From Psococerastis gibbosa (taxonomy: Eukaryota > Arthropoda > Insecta > Psocodea > Psocidae): DNA of 64,000 nucleotides. The stretch spans positions 1,984,001 to 2,048,000 of the forward strand of contig OZ020488.1 of assembly GCA_963971405.1 (NCBI GenBank), read 5' to 3'. The position numbers were made by a program, and so were the translations under genes. Positions 32,156 through 43,734 of the stretch are shown here, piece by piece; within the stretch, counting starts at the first letter, position 1; each line of letters opens with the position of its first letter. The notes under the pieces were generated by a model, which was given only the letters and a program-made list of their open reading frames with translations, had not been told where the DNA came from and ran no database searches.

Positions 32156-33183
32156 TTCGTCTTGCGCTTCTTCTACTTATGTTTTCAACAAGCCTACCTA
32201 CCACTATTATACATTTGAATCTTCAATCCTCACTGTCAATGCACAAAAAATACATAGACAGTTTAGAAAATTCGTTAAAGGGTTTGCACTACTGAAACAG
32301 TCACGGCCGATTTCGATCATCACATACTGTACCTAATCATCCAGAGCAGGTACTTGGATGAGATTTTAACCAGTATCAACTTACTATGATTTCAAATGCC
32401 ATAAAATTACCGCCAAATAAAACATACCAGCAGACTTCTGCCTCACCCCTAATGAAAATAAATAATAAGTCTAGTATACATCCAATAAAAACAAATGGTC
32501 ACATATTTCCCATTGAAAAACTCCTCCCCAATCATAAAAACAATACAAGCTCCCCCATATGCACGAATAAAAGCACATAAAATAAGCGTAAATATTTATA
32601 GACAGCGTCATAAATAAATAAAATGGGAAAGTAAAATACATGGAACAATATGTAAGACATTGCACCCCCTGACGGAGGGGTTGTTGTAGATATCGCTAAG
32701 TGCGAGCGCGGAAGAGGTGGGTGGATGAAGATGTGCCGCAAATGGGATTTGTATGGCAAATCGTAGGGAAGATAGCAATCGCTACAATACACCCCTGCAT
32801 TGTATCATACTTGAGGGTTGCATGCCTCTGGGAAATTTTCTCTTGTTATATTATATATCCTGTTAGGAATTACAGTGATATACGGGTTTTTCTAAATTTA
32901 TTTTTATAGTGTTTTCTTCAATAACTGTTGATTTTTAAGCTTACGCTCGTAATATACGAGTAAGTGTTGTGCCATACGAGACTCTCGGATACCCTATGGC
33001 CTAGAGTTCTGTGTATCGTATATGATGGGATGGGATCGATCTTCGCTTTTTCTTAGTCATTTTAGCTTCCAACGACGTCTAGCTTCTTCGACAAAAAAGA
33101 GCTCACTTGTCACGCACTACGGAATATATTTTATTGTTTGGAACTAGGAAAGTAAATAATATCCTCAGAGTGTCCTTCAATAA
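32156..33183. other. No gene recognised
   Basis: AT-rich DNA. GAAGAGGTGGGTGGATGAAG (32710) is part of a GC-richer patch of about 100 bp. Small frames on both strands carry no signature. Confidence 0.35.
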
Positions 33184-33435
33184 ACCTTACTACTTCTCGG
33201 CAGTCTCATATACAAACTTCTCAATGTTCCGACTCTTTTCGATATCTATAAAGCAAGTATATTCAAAGCAGTAAATGATCTTAAAATCAGAGTTGACCAA
33301 CATCAGTCGTTACATAACTACCGTACAAGGGGTCCTCAGATCAGACTTCCATTCATTACTAAAGCTCTCACACCAATACAAAGCAGCAATGTTCATCTTC
33401 CGATGCTAAACAAATCACTCAAATCCAAATATTAG
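33184..33435 (+). pseudogene. LINE reverse transcriptase C-terminal remnant
   Basis: An 83-codon open stretch ends at a TAG at 33433-33435. It includes LNVPTLFDIYKASIFKAV and then LHNYRTRGPQIRLP. The L--P-L--IY---IF--V pattern followed by H-YxTR is the well-known end of Jockey/CR1-type ORF2 proteins. The usual N-LP box is worn to MLNKSL. No upstream RT motifs are present, so it is a 5'-truncated, inactive copy. A 3'UTR-like region follows to a GATTTGATTTAATTG tail near 33650. Confidence 0.65.
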
Positions 33436-33668
33436 CAAATATATCATGTAATCTTTTTAATTAACTATTTATCTAATTCTATTAACAAATCTTCTCCTTA
33501 TTTGCAATAGTATTTGAGGTACACATGTTATTGTTATTGAATTAAATTTAGTCTAGTATGGTATATTCCCTCCCCAAACACATTCTTAGAAACATTTGGG
33601 GTTGGGAATTGTTGATATGTATCCTGTACTTTAGATAGAGTTAAGTAATTTGATTTGATTTAATTGCA
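33436..33668 (+). mobile_element. 3'UTR and tail of the LINE above
   Basis: AT-rich sequence from the stop codon to TTTGATTTGATTTAATTGC. A tail of TTTGATTT repeats is typical of this LINE group. A target-site duplication was not found. Confidence 0.4.
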
Positions 33669-33699
33669 AGGTATGCTCTAAAGGGTCGAAGAAGATGAA

Positions 33700-34140
33700 A
33701 GGAAAGATAGAAAGAAAATTGTCATTATTTTCCATATGGGCGAATTTTGGGCCTTTTGGCCCACTCTTACAATTAACCCATGATGTGACATTTATAAAAA
33801 AGAAAACATCCCTTGCGAATGCGAATGTCTCATCTCTCCTACATAGAACTCTGAAACACCCCAATAGCTGTTTTTGTGCTAAATCTATGACTGGAAAGAC
33901 TCGAGGAGACTACATTAGACAAACCTTTTGAGAATGCGCTTGGGGTCACACTTGAACTGGCGTGGCATGGCGTCTCCGCTTTGCCCTTGTGGGTAGAAGA
34001 GACGCTTCAACACATGGTCCTTGAATGCACGCATACTTATTACTATAGTATAAAATATGTATATGGTGGTAGAGTGGTAGCAAAGGAAGGGAGTATCCAC
34101 CAATGGTGGTTTTTGCCAGGTTGTTGAAAGTAAGTAAGTA
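33700..34140 (+). pseudogene. Second LINE C-terminus (CPCG...H...EC motif), frameshifted
   Basis: Near 33960-34030, GMASPLCPCG in one frame continues in the next frame as EETLQHMVLEC. This is the C-CG-EET--H---EC zinc-knuckle motif of several LINE ORF2 C-termini. The upstream frame (33695-33931) may be part of the same protein. A GTAAGTAAGTAGAT tail lies at 34128. The segment TTTTCCATATGGGCGAATTTTGGGCCTTTTGG-like sequence at 33728 recurs in reverse at 38545. Confidence 0.5.
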
Positions 34141-34194
34141 GATAATGTATTACAATTTACATACCGGTATTTTACTTTTAAAATGTCAACCCCT

Positions 34195-34295
34195 GCACAA
34201 AGTATTCGGGTGACCCTGTACTATGCATCAAAATGTAGAGGAACATTTCTTCTACGTTATAAAGACTCATTTATGGCTCTATATACAGCGCCCTT
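34195..34295 (-). repeat. Family H half-copy
   Basis: TGCATCAAAATGTAGAGGAA, CATTTCTTCTACGTTATAAA and GACTCATTTATGGCTCTA match one arm of the palindromic element at 18429-18670. Confidence 0.55.
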
Positions 34296-35251
34296 CTATT
34301 AGCTCTTAATAATGAATAGAATGTCCTGAGTGGCATTACCGCATCCCCCTTCTAATATAGCCTCATGAACACTGAACAGCGAACATAGCAAGAGTACTTT
34401 CTGTTTTGCTGGCGATATAGCATTAACTGCTGATAGTGAAGATGCACCGAAGCACTGCCTACAATGAAGTCCGTACTAAGTACCTATAACATGAAATTTT
34501 AGCAAAACCAAAATTATGGTGATCACCAAGGCGGGGGCTCAAACAAACGTAATACGTTATACGTTATGCTTTACATTGTATTGTATAATTTAACGGAAAT
34601 ATACATTGTATTGTATTGTAATGCGCTGTGAAGACAGATACCACGCATCGCTCACATGACTCTGTCCCTGATGAAGTTTATTTTCTAGCAGAAACTGCAA
34701 AATGCGAAATGCGTCTAAAGAAAACTCTCAGTTGTGTACAAACCAACCTCTAAGACATAAAACATACAGAAAATCCAGGTTAAACAATTTCATTTTTCCG
34801 ATCAACACTGCAGTCTTGGATAAGCAAATGTCAGCAAAGACTCTTAAAAAAACCGGTAAACCCATAAGAAATCAACAAATATCTCGGGCATTTTATTTTT
34901 AAGTGATAAACGTCGCGGCTCATCTTTAGGCCGCGAAGGCTCATCAAATATGGACGCCATTACTAAAGAATGTATGACAGGGGCACGCGGTAAGGTAAGC
35001 ATGGGCGCGCCAGTTCCTCTCCCTGCCGCTACCACAATGAAGCGTTGCTATCGCTTACCGGTCAGCATGATTAAACTTGTATGGGGTTTAACACCGCTTA
35101 TTAGCTTGGCATACATTATATTATGATACAAATGTCTAGTTTTTTTTACCTATTGTTTACATAGTTAAAATTGGTATGCTGTTATTAACCAACAGTACGA
35201 ACGAATGATTGTGACTTGCGAGTACTTTTGTAAGTTATTTTATGTGTTTTT
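34296..35251. other. No gene recognised
   Basis: AT-rich DNA with TTGTATTGTATT repeats near 34575-34620. The GC-richer part at 34900-35050 (GTAAGCATGGGCGCGCCAG) has no coding signal. Confidence 0.35.
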
Positions 35252-35993
35252 TTGCTTTCCAATTTATACGTAGTATAAGGAAAGCTTTGTGACGGTCGAA
35301 ATTTTTGATTCCGAGATTTCAACGGATTTACTCGTTTTGAGGTCCCAGGAACCCAAAAAAGTGGTTTTTACGAAATGTCTGTCTGTCTGTCTGTCGTTCT
35401 GTCTATCTGTCTGTCTGTCTGTTCATCGATTGCCAGGCAAACTACACAAATGATTTTAATGAAATTGGGCATGTACGTTTAAACAAATCATACCTCGCGA
35501 CTATTTTTATTATTTTGGGATAACTCACTTTGGGGGGGGGGGGGGTTCATTCTCAAAAAACTAAAAAAAAAATCTAAAAAAATTATTTCTCAAAAACGGC
35601 TCCAACGATTTCTTTTAAATTCACATATATTGTAGTCGTTATTAATATTAACGAAATGCGTGGGGTCGCTTGCCCCTTGATAGTTTGCTTCTGGGGGTAA
35701 AAAAATAAAAATAACTAAATTTTAATGAAAAATGACTAAAAAATAATTTTTCTGCGAAACCTTTCTATCGATGATTTCTAACTTCAGGTATGTTTTAGGT
35801 GTTAAATTGAGTAACGAAACCGGACAGGTTGCTTTCCCAGAAAATTATTTGGTTTTGTGCAAAAAAATGTTTTTTTGAAAAAATGATGCCACTATTGCTG
35901 TGTGGTAATGTGTTCGTCTGACCTAACTAGAATTTACCTCACCTCTTGTGACGTCAGGTGGACAAGTGTTCGAGTAAACTCGGACCGGTTCTT
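35252..35993 (+). mobile_element. Family A element, copy 8
   Basis: Starts TTGCTTTCCAATTTATACGT and ends CTCGGACCGGTTCTT. Microsatellite GTCTGTCTGTCTGTCGTTCT near 35380, G13 run at 35535-35547. About 110 bp near the 3' end, including the poly-C region, is deleted. The part after the microsatellite (CAAACTACACAAATGATTTT) is a variant shared with copy 9, so these two form a subfamily. Confidence 0.85.
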
Positions 35994-36303
35994 TAACAAA
36001 TAGTCCATTCCATTGTACAAGGACTATAATACTTTTGATAAATACAGGGTTTTTATATCTGTCTGTATATAGTAGGCCTATAAAAAGAATTTAGTATTTT
36101 TGCGTTTGGTACATTTTTGAGAGAGCTATACCTATACTGTAGCGATTATTTTCCATCTTAAGCTGAGTATACAAAATAAATGTAATCAAGGTAATTTTGC
36201 AATGAAAAGTGCTGTTCAAAATTGTTTTGTTTACATTTTTAACCCCAAGAATAAATACAATAACTTTTATTATTTCCATTAAAAGTCATTACAGTTACAA
36301 TTA

Positions 36304-36449
36304 GGCGATGTTTCCACATACGTCAATCGTCAATGAGAAATATGGTTTTGACGTGGTAGCAGAATTTTTAGTATGTCTTTAATGTCTGCTAAATCTTCAA
36401 TTTCACATTTCTCATTGACGATTGACGTACAGTATGTGGAAACACCGCC
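36304..36449. mobile_element. Palindromic MITE family D, copy 2
   Basis: 146 bp between TTA (36301-36303) and TTA (36450-36452). The left starts GGCGATGTTTCCACATACGT and the right ends GTATGTGGAAACACCGCC. The core TTGACGTGGTAGCAGAATTT and ATGTCTGCTAAATCTTC is shared with copy D1. The terminal words differ from D1 in both arms alike (GTTTCCACA against GTATTCCACA). Confidence 0.8.
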
Positions 36450-36589
36450 TTAGACTACAACATGCTGCAGGGCTCAGCCCGTGTGCAGTTTACAATATTG
36501 GAAGGCCTAACCTAACATTAAGTAAGTAATTAATAAGTAGTGTGTGTAAACTTTACTGTCTATATTTTGTCTATATTGACTTATTACAA

Positions 36590-36792
36590 GTAAAATATCG
36601 TTGAACAATATAATATTGTTTAGGTGGCAACCCTAGTTGCCAATGTTGTTTTTGTTTTTGTTTATATTTTATATTTTGTGACTCATTTGTCGAGTAGTTC
36701 GCTTTATGACGAGGTCGAGCTGCGTCCATGGATTGCATGGATGCAGATATAATTACAATACACGATTGATTGATTGATTGATTGATTGATTA
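36590..36792 (+). mobile_element. LINE 3' end with GATT repeat tail
   Basis: A UTR-like stretch with GAGGTCGAGCTGCGTCCATG and GATTGCATGGATGCAGATAT ends in (GATT)n at 36764-36790. A tail of short repeats after a GC-richer UTR is usual for RTE/CR1 LINE ends. No ORF remains. Confidence 0.45.
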
Positions 36793-36957
36793 TAATCATC
36801 CTTCGTGTTAACTCATTGATATGTCTTTTAAATGTTTTCAAAATACGTTCAATTCATGAATAAAGAATTAGTTAGTAATAATCACCACTGGTCGAAAGAG
36901 TTCTAAAATTGGAGTTATTGATGGCGGCAAGAGAATGAAACATACGACTCGTATAAT

Positions 36958-37420
36958 TATATCAAAATGTCGAGGCACATTTTTTCTACATCATGACATC
37001 TCATTTATAGCTCTACGACAGATGTTTCCTTTGATATTTGATTTTATTTCAAATTCGTATTGTTGATGGGGGGGGGGGGGATTTAGGTGTTCGCTTGTCA
37101 CTTAAGACCACCACTAAGTATCTATTTTATGTGCGAAATAAGATTTCTCAGAAAATATCCAGTATCGTAGAGCTACCATTGAGGGCTCGGTAGATAGAAA
37201 TAATATTCCTCCTCATTTTGATACACTGTAGTGCATTTTACTATGTAGTCGTTAGAGACAGAGTCACTAACATCAATAAAAACCAGTTAACGTAATGTAC
37301 ACAGGCGTGAAATATTGCAGATATACTAAAATTCCACGATTTTTATAACTGTGGCCAATTGGTGTTAGTGCATGTCAAAATGCAGGAGAAAATTTGTTCA
37401 ATGTTATAAAATTAAATTTG
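36958..37420. repeat. Three family H half-copies
   Basis: The arm TATCAAAATGTCGAGGCACA ending CTCATTTATAGCTCTACGAC (36960-37020), the opposite arm CGTAGAGCTACCATTGAGGG with CCTCATTTTGATACACTGTA (37160-37245), and GTGGCCAATTGGTGTTAGTG with TCAAAATGCAGGAGAAAATT (37345-37410). A G12 run separates the first two. Confidence 0.5.
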
Positions 37421-37639
37421 ATATTGTAAAAAAATAGGTACCGTATGTATAATGGATGGGGTGGTGGGGTGCTAATGAAATTTGTACGGCACACGATAAA
37501 ATTTGAATATAAAAAAATATTCTCTGGTAGGTAAACAAAATTAAAAATGAAACAATTACAGCAAAGAAACACTAAAATAATATTAAAAAAGAACAAGAAT
37601 AAAAACATCTCAAAGAAATACCTATTAAAACCATTCCCC

Positions 37640-38060
37640 CATTAAAAGAAGAAAACAAAAAGATAAAAAGGCCCGGGCGGAATTACATTTAAATTTCCAG
37701 TAAATAAGCATAATGCAGCCCATGAATTATCCCCGGGAAAACTAAGCCGACGAATAAAGTGCCAACAAGAAACTCGGCCATTTTTCTTCCACCGCCCTCT
37801 CGAAAATGTAATTTGTAGATTGTCGGCTGTCGTAGAGTAAATCAGCCGGCTCTCTTGGGTAACTTTTAAATGTGAAATAATTAGCCAGCTCCCCTCGGCT
37901 CGTAAACTCGAATTAGCACGCAAGACATTGGATTGACTTCGGGCGAGGGAGTTCTTGGCGGTTTTATGAGTTGTTGTTAAGACGGTTGTTGCGGTGGGTA
38001 AACGCGATAATTTCAATTGTGGAGGCCGTTTGTGCGAGTTTGCCACCTGATGGTTAAATT
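37640..38060. promoter_or_regulatory. Candidate conserved non-coding element
   Basis: A stretch not matched elsewhere in the window, of balanced composition, with ATTA/TAAT-type words (GAATTACATTTAAATTTCC, AATAATTAGCC, CGAATTAGC, GATAATTTCAATTG). Low stop density leaves a 134-codon frame on the minus strand, but its peptide has no domain and ends in a hydrophobic run made by poly-A. I favour an intronic enhancer over a gene, by inference only. Confidence 0.2.
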
Positions 38061-38679
38061 TGTGGTATTTTAAGACGTTTTATTGGACAAAAGTTAGGAG
38101 ACAACATGGAGCAAGTGCATACAGCTTCCAAATTCTGCAAGAGTTGTTACTGTTACTATTTTGGCCAAGCGAACATTTGGTGCTTCCTTTGTTTTTGTTT
38201 TGAATTGAATCTTCTTATTCTTCTCCTTCTTCCTCTCCTTCTTATTCTTAATCTTCGGTAGCAAATCGGCTTCAGCATCCATTCGCCATTTGTCATAGTG
38301 TCTTAGGAAGACGTTAATTTTACCAAAAGCCCATTGTGTATGTTGAGTAAAAAGACGCTCTTTCGCTGGTTTTAAATATCGTATTTCTGCAATTACGAGT
38401 ATGCGGAAGATGATGTATATCATGCATGTGAGCAACCACTATATAGGCCTACGATTAATAATTTAATCTACCTATAAGTATGAAAACTCATGGTAAGAAT
38501 TAAAAAAAAAATTCAGTATAGTTTTTCCTTAGAATTTTTAGAGTGAGCCGAAAGGCCCAAAATTCACCCATATGGAAAATTTTCTTCTTTCTATAATATT
38601 AATAATGCGCAACCGGTTTCCCGGTTTCAGGTCACGCCATCTTAAAGAGAAACAATGACAACATAAAAGTTTGCAAGAT
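38061..38679. other. No gene recognised
   Basis: The minus frame 38094-38435 encodes a Lys-rich run (KIKNKKERKKEKNKK) from a TTCTTCTCCTTCTTCC microsatellite. It is not considered a gene. CCGAAAGGCCCAAAATTCAC at 38545 is the reverse complement of a stretch at 33745. Confidence 0.4.
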
Positions 38680-38865
38680 AAACTTCGCAAGATCGACTTC
38701 GATGGCAAGGTGGTAACGTACTTGCACTTGTGCGAGTCTTTACACGCCATGCGATCGGAGACGTGTCGTAACTCAACACGGGTACTAACCTACAGAGGCG
38801 ACTGATGAGGTCAATCGGATACATTCATTAAATTGTTTGTAAGCGATTAATCTTTTATTAAAAAA
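38680..38865 (+). repeat. Family I repeat, copy 2
   Basis: GGCAAGGTGGTAACGTACTT, GTCGTAACTCAACACGGGTA and CTACAGAGGCGACTGATGAG match 58715-58880 and the reverse complement of 11811-12165. Followed by an AAAATAAAATAAAATAAA tail near 38865, as for a retroposed sequence. Confidence 0.6.
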
Positions 38866-39199
38866 AATAAATAAAATAAAATAAAATAAATTCGTTGTCA
38901 AGATACGTGAAGCAATGAATATGTACACATCATTTTATCTTCATTTTATATAGGTAATACATCTATAGCGTTTTCTATTTCTTTGATCGAACATTCCTCA
39001 TAAACAACTCAATACCGAAGAAGACGCGAATATTTTCCCTAACAATATGACCAAAACCTACTGCAGAAAGTCATCTGTTTGTTTTCAGATTACACCTATC
39101 AAAAAATCGGGCAGGTAGTATCATAGACGCATTAATTGCAGATTTTTGAATGACCTCAGTCTCTTTTCATTATATCAAAAAAATAAAAATAAAACTCTT
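38866..39199. other. No gene recognised
   Basis: AT-rich spacer between a repeat tail and a tandem array. No exon or RNA gene visible. Confidence 0.35.
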
Positions 39200-40290
39200 A
39201 GCCTAAGACTAAGATCTGCCCATGGGTGTATGCACGTTTTTTGAGTTTGAAAACGGCTTTAATACAATGTAAAACAAATAAGTCATAGGGGTATATCGGA
39301 ACCCCTGTTTAAAACTTCTTCCCCAATGTCACTGGGAATTCCTAAAAAAAAAAAAAAATAAGGTCCCCAAGTGAGTTGAACCATGCCACCAGTCTGTAGA
39401 TACTCCAAACTAAAGTGTTGGCTTACAGCTGTAGATCCGGGTAAAACAAGCAAAGTTGGGTGGATTTATCGGACCCCACCCCCTTGAAACTAGTTTCCCC
39501 TCAATATCACTGGAAGTTCCAGAAAATACAAAATTTCCCATCGGGTGACTCGAACCAAGAAAAAAACCACCCGAAGAAACTATGTGTATAGTGTTGGCTT
39601 ACAGCAATATAGAGCAACTGTTGAATAAGGTAAAACAAGTAAATTAGAGGATTTTATAGGATCCCCCCGCCATTGAAACTTGTTTCCCTTCAATGTCACT
39701 GGAAATTAAAAAAAAAAATACATTTCCCATGACTCGAAGCATGAGCCACCAGCCTGAAGAAACTCTGTAGGGTTGGTTTACAGCAATATAGAGCAACTGT
39801 TGAGCAAGGTAAGACAAGTAAATTAGAGGATTTTATAGCCCCCCTCCCCATTGACAGTTGTTTCCCTTCAATATCACTGGAAATTCCAGAAAATAAAAAA
39901 TCCCATCGCGTGACTCGAACCAAGTAAAAACCAACCCAAAGAAACTCTGTGTAGTGCTGGTTTACAGCAATATAGAGCAACTGTGGAGCAAGCTAAAACA
40001 AGTAAATTAGAGGACTTTATATTAGGCTACCCAGCTCCCCTCATTGAAAGTTGTTACCCTTCAATATCACTGGAAATTCCAGAAATAAAAAAATCCCATC
40101 GCGTGACTCGAACCAAGTAAAAACCAACCCGAAGAAACTCTGTGTAGTGCTGGTTTACAGCAATATAGAGCAACTGTAGAGCAAGGTAAAACAAGTAAAG
40201 TAGAGGGATTTATCGGCCCCTCTCCCCTCCCCAGAAAGTTGTTTCCATTCAATTTGGAGTGAATTTCCCCAAAAAGCCGTAAAGATGCCC
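39200..40290 (-). repeat. Tandem array of about 185 bp units with box-B-like words
   Basis: A conserved word (TTGAAA-TTGTTTCCCTTCAA then TATCACTGGAAATTCC) recurs at about 39306, 39485, 39673, 39851, 40046 and 40229, a period of 178-195 bp. Most units hold GTGACTCGAACCA, which on the minus strand is TGGTTCGAGTCAC, the pol III box B motif. They also share GGTTTACAGCAATATAGAGC and GTAAAACAAGTAAATTAGAG. Box A is not convincing. Frames inside (78-94 codons) simply echo the repeat. Confidence 0.8.
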
Positions 40291-40869
40291 GCAACTCTGC
40301 CACGTCGACAACTACCCTTCGATCCTGCCATTTTATTTTACACGTTTTCTGCTGCTTTTGCTGCTACCACGATCTTTATAGCCACGAGGGTTGACTTTCA
40401 ACTATTCCTTACCGGGCAAGTAATGTTTCCGATAAACTGGCGATGGCTGAAATACAAATGAGCTCAGGCCACTCCCACCATGTTTAGGTAATGTTTAGAA
40501 AGTGGATTTCGTCACATAGTATTATACTTAATATTTTATTTGAAGGGCAGTGGCTCATCATTTAACTTTGCCCAATGCCTACAATTCTATTAATTGACTG
40601 ATATTGTATTGGGAGCCTGGTAGTAGGCTGATTCCGTGCAAGCATGCTAAACCGTTGAGTTGGCAAACTGGCACCTACTGTGTCTACTGCATCTACTGTA
40701 CCAGTCGCGCATGCAAAGAATATTTATATTTTCGGGGGGGGGGGGATGGACAAGGCTAGACATCCTCTAGCTGTCAACTTCTTGCAGCGGGCCCCGTTGA
40801 ATTCTACAAAACAACCCGCTTAACAGTCACTGTTGACCCGAACATCAATTAGATCGGGCAAAGTAGGCA
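40291..40869. other. No gene recognised
   Basis: Unique-looking sequence with a G10-11 run near 40735. No coding evidence. Confidence 0.35.
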
Positions 40870-40872
40870 TTA

Positions 40873-41256
40873 GGCGCCCATTCCACCGACCGGCTAGAGC
40901 TATTTACAAAAACGGTGACGTGGTAGCAGACATTCAAAACTTAGGTGGCGTTTCCATCGACCTCGCATTGCAGAATGCAAATGACATTGACGGAAATTAG
41001 AATTTTTCTTTTTATAGAAATCTATTAAAATGTTTGTACTTAACATATCCCATGACGCCATTTTTTAATTTTAGTTTGTTCGTTTGTGATTTTACTGTAT
41101 GATCATTGATCAATTTTAACTATGGCATAGAGGAAAATAAACATTTCCGTCAATTCTGCCATGCGAGGTCGGTGGAAACCCCGCCTAAGTCTTGAATGTC
41201 TGCTACCACGTCACTGGTTTTGTAAATAGCCCTAGCCGGTAGGTGGAATGGGCGCC
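40873..41256. mobile_element. Palindromic MITE family C, copy 4 (opposite orientation)
   Basis: TTA at 40870-40872 and TTA at 41257-41259 flank GGCGCCCATTCCACCGACC ... GGTAGGTGGAATGGGCGCC (384 bp). Outer ends read CCACCGACC and GGTAGGTGG, whereas other copies have CCATTGACC and GGTCAATGG, so both arms changed together. The interior is inverted relative to copies 1-3. Confidence 0.9.
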
Positions 41257-41384
41257 TTACAACAACGCACATTAGGCAATTTCGTCTTTAATTGTCCCAT
41301 TTCCGGGGGGGGGGGGGCAGTGTATATACGCCTGCCTCATTACTGTACATACTTGTCCCCGTACTTCGTGAAGTCGGGACAACA

Positions 41385-41600
41385 TCTGTCTGTTACAACC
41401 AGTTTGCCAACGGCTAGAAATTCTTTTGGAAATAATATCAATGTCCGATAACCCATGGGGTCGTTGGCAAGGTTCAATGGGCCCACTACGTGTAAAAAGT
41501 CCATCAAATAGTTATAAACAAAACTGTTCACACACGTTCCCGAAGTCAACCCATACAGGCTACAAGCGATAAAGAACAAGCTGAGGCATGCTTACAATAA
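41385..41600 (+). repeat. Family B repeat, rearranged copy
   Basis: CAGTTTGCCAACGGCTAGAA, AATGTCCGATAACCCATGGG, GAAGTCAACCCATACAGGCT and ACAAGCTGAGGCATGCTTAC are family-B pieces, but their order and relative orientation differ from 23795-24290. The 79-residue minus frame here is part of the repeat. Confidence 0.45.
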
Positions 41601-41724
41601 GTTATAATTGACACGGGTGCAGGTTGCAACTTGCAACAAGCGTAAGTCAGACAGTCAGAAAACCCATTTAATTTCATTTCAGTCGTTCTGATTGCACACA
41701 ATATTTATTCGGTCATTAATGAAC

Positions 41725-41900
41725 GATCTGAAATGTTTATGTTGAAGTATAAGATTTTAGTCTGAATTTAGGTAAGTTATTATTACACTTTCGAATTTTT
41801 CATGTACGCCCTGATTACATGCACACTCGAATATTTATGTTAAAGTTTACGATTTAATCTGAATTTCAGGATTACACTTTCGAATTTTTGTTGGACCGAT
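41725..41900 (+). repeat. Two-unit tandem duplication (about 104 bp)
   Basis: ATGTTTATGTTGAAGTATAA/ATATTTATGTTAAAGTTTAC, then TCTGAATTTAGG/TCTGAATTTCAGG, then ATTACACTTTCGAATTTTT occur twice in the same order. Confidence 0.65.
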
Positions 41901-42033
41901 ATTTATTGGGTCAAATATTGAAATATTATTCGAGTGTGTAATAGGGGGGATTTTTACGTGACGGTCCCGTTACAAATACCCATCTCTATTTTTTAAAAAT
42001 AAGTTATTGCTTTTAATACAGTAACCATATTGA

Positions 42034-42255
42034 CATAAATACTACAACACAAGATCAGTACAGAACATTAGTTATTTCCCAAACATCACCAAAAGCCGCA
42101 CGACTTTCTCGCCTGTTTTCTTGTCAACGAAAATTATAAATGCTCTCCCCACTCATATTACAGATTTACTAAGAAAAAAAGATTTTTTACCATCAACAAA
42201 GAACTGGCTCAATAATTCGGAAATAACATTTCTTAAATCACTATTAAATGAATAA
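42034..42255 (+). pseudogene. LINE reverse transcriptase C-terminus (HKYYNTR ... ALPTHI)
   Basis: 73 codons open to a TAA at 42253-42255. It starts HKYYNTRSVQNISYFPN and continues STKIINALPTHITDLL. H-Y-TR followed by K--NALP--I is the signature end of ORF2 in Jockey/CR1-type LINEs. The frame upstream is closed by a TGA, so the catalytic RT is gone. The downstream tail (GTAAGTATGTAAAATAAC) suggests a decayed 3'UTR. Not functional. Confidence 0.75.
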
Positions 42256-42687
42256 ATCGGTATACCTAAGTAAAAAATTAATAAGTACTAAATTACCATA
42301 TAAGTAAGTATGTAAAATAACTTATTGTGATGTGATCCAAAGGCCTGGTTCCCCCACGTGCACATGTATTGCATATACATATACGTGGTGTGGAATGTGT
42401 TTTTTGACAATTTGTATTCTTACTGGTTTAATATAATTTACTTTACTATTTACTTTACTTATGTATTGTAGTGTTTTATTTATACGATATTCCAGTATAA
42501 GTTATTCTTTTCCGTGACTTCTGACATAACGTCTAAAGTTCTACTATAGGCTACTGCACTGTACTGGAAGAAATGAGAACTTGAATGATTACTTCTTGGC
42601 GCTAAAGTGATTGGTGCCACGTTAAATATGCTTCACTAATTTGCTTCACTAATTCACTTGTGTTTTGAGATTTTTGTTTGTTTTGTT

Positions 42688-42806
42688 TTAAGGAGACTAT
42701 TATGTAGATACTTAACTTAGGCCTATCTATTATAAATTAAGTTATAATATGGTAGGAAACATCATTAATAAGTCTCGACCATATTATAACTTAATTTATA
42801 ATAGAC
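42688..42806. mobile_element. Palindromic MITE remnant related to 56319-56536
   Basis: Contains AAGGAGACTATTATGTAGAT, CTATTATAAATTAAGTTATA and CATCATTAATAAGTCTCGAC, all found inside the MITE at 56319. The two halves are near-perfect inverted copies, so about 110 bp can form a hairpin. The GACGTGGTAGCAGA outer arms are missing. The GC-rich GGCGCAGCCTTTGGCTGCTG that follows matches the reverse complement of 1047-1075. Confidence 0.65.
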
Positions 42807-43119
42807 AAGCGGTTCCCGGCGCAGCCTTTGGCTGCTGCCTCACACGATGAAGTTGGAGGGGACCAGGACTAGACACGCACGTATACGGACTGGTATAGTC
42901 TCAGCGCGTTATCATGTCCCACCATGTTCCCCTGCTAACGCTGTGCACACTAAGTTTGCCGCAGTTTTCCGCATGCTCTGTTCTAATGGATTCAACATGG
43001 TAAGGTCGTTGGCTATCCTATATACACTCGTAAGACGCATTCAACAGGGAAAATATAGAGAAGAGTAACAAGCTGTAAAGGCATCGCGTGTGGAAGCAGC
43101 GTAGCGTAGCATGGGGTAC

Positions 43120-43640
43120 CCACAGCGCCAATACAGCAACAGCACGAGACCTACAGCAAACACCGTAATGACCGACCCGACTGGCTTTACATATATCTTG
43201 CTGCCCTCTGCGAGCTGAGTGGACACCCCCCCCCCCTCCATTCCGTCTTGGGAAATGGGAATTTGTTGGTTGAGAAGTGGGTTGCGGAGTGGAAAGTCGC
43301 CGGTTCGAATCCTGATATGGAAGCCATCTCCTATGCGGCAACTATACGACCTGCAGCAAATAGCATAATGACCGCGACCGGCTATATTTCTTGTTGCCCT
43401 CTGTAAGTTACGTGACCTCCCCCCCCCCCCCCTCCATGCGTCTTGCGTTGGTTCCCAGGAGAAAGGCAATCAGAAATGAGAATTTGCTGGCTGAGAAGTG
43501 GACTGTGGAGTTAAAGACCGTCTGTTCCCAGTGGAAAGGCAATGGGAAATGCCAATTTGTTTGGTGGAGAAATGGACGTTAGAGTTGTGGATCTTCAGTT
43601 CAAATCCTGATAATATGGGGATTATTTGTAGTGTTGGACA
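43120..43640 (+). repeat. tRNA-derived SINE units in tandem
   Basis: TGGTTGAGAAGTGG (43268, box-A-like) and CGGTTCGAATCCTG (43301, box B) are spaced as in a tRNA. Related but worn units lie at about 43485 (TGGCTGAGAAGTGGACTGTG) and about 43558 (TGGTGGAGAAATGGACGTTA with CAGTTCAAATCCTGATAATA). The flanking body is also duplicated: ACGAGACCTACAGCAAACAC/ACGACCTGCAGCAAATAGCA and CTTGCTGCCCTCTGCGAG/CTTGTTGCCCTCTGTAAG with poly-C runs (43226, 43419). The overlapping frames of 107-142 codons are not genes. Confidence 0.7.
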
Positions 43641-43734
43641 AGCAATTGAAGATAGGACGCACATAATGTTCTTAATTTGCCTATCATCCCTCAAGGCAGC
43701 TATCTTGGTCATTATAAGTAGGCCTGCGCCGTAG

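Noticed and set aside
37642..38046. 134-codon open frame on the minus strand
   Set aside because: Low-complexity, no recognised motif, ends in a hydrophobic run translated from poly-A. A non-coding element is a better guess.
38094..38435. 113-codon Lys-rich minus frame
   Set aside because: The Lys-rich core is a translated CTT-type microsatellite.
43041..43469. 107- and 142-codon minus-strand frames
   Set aside because: They cross tandem tRNA-derived SINE units and poly-C runs, and the two frames overlap out of phase.
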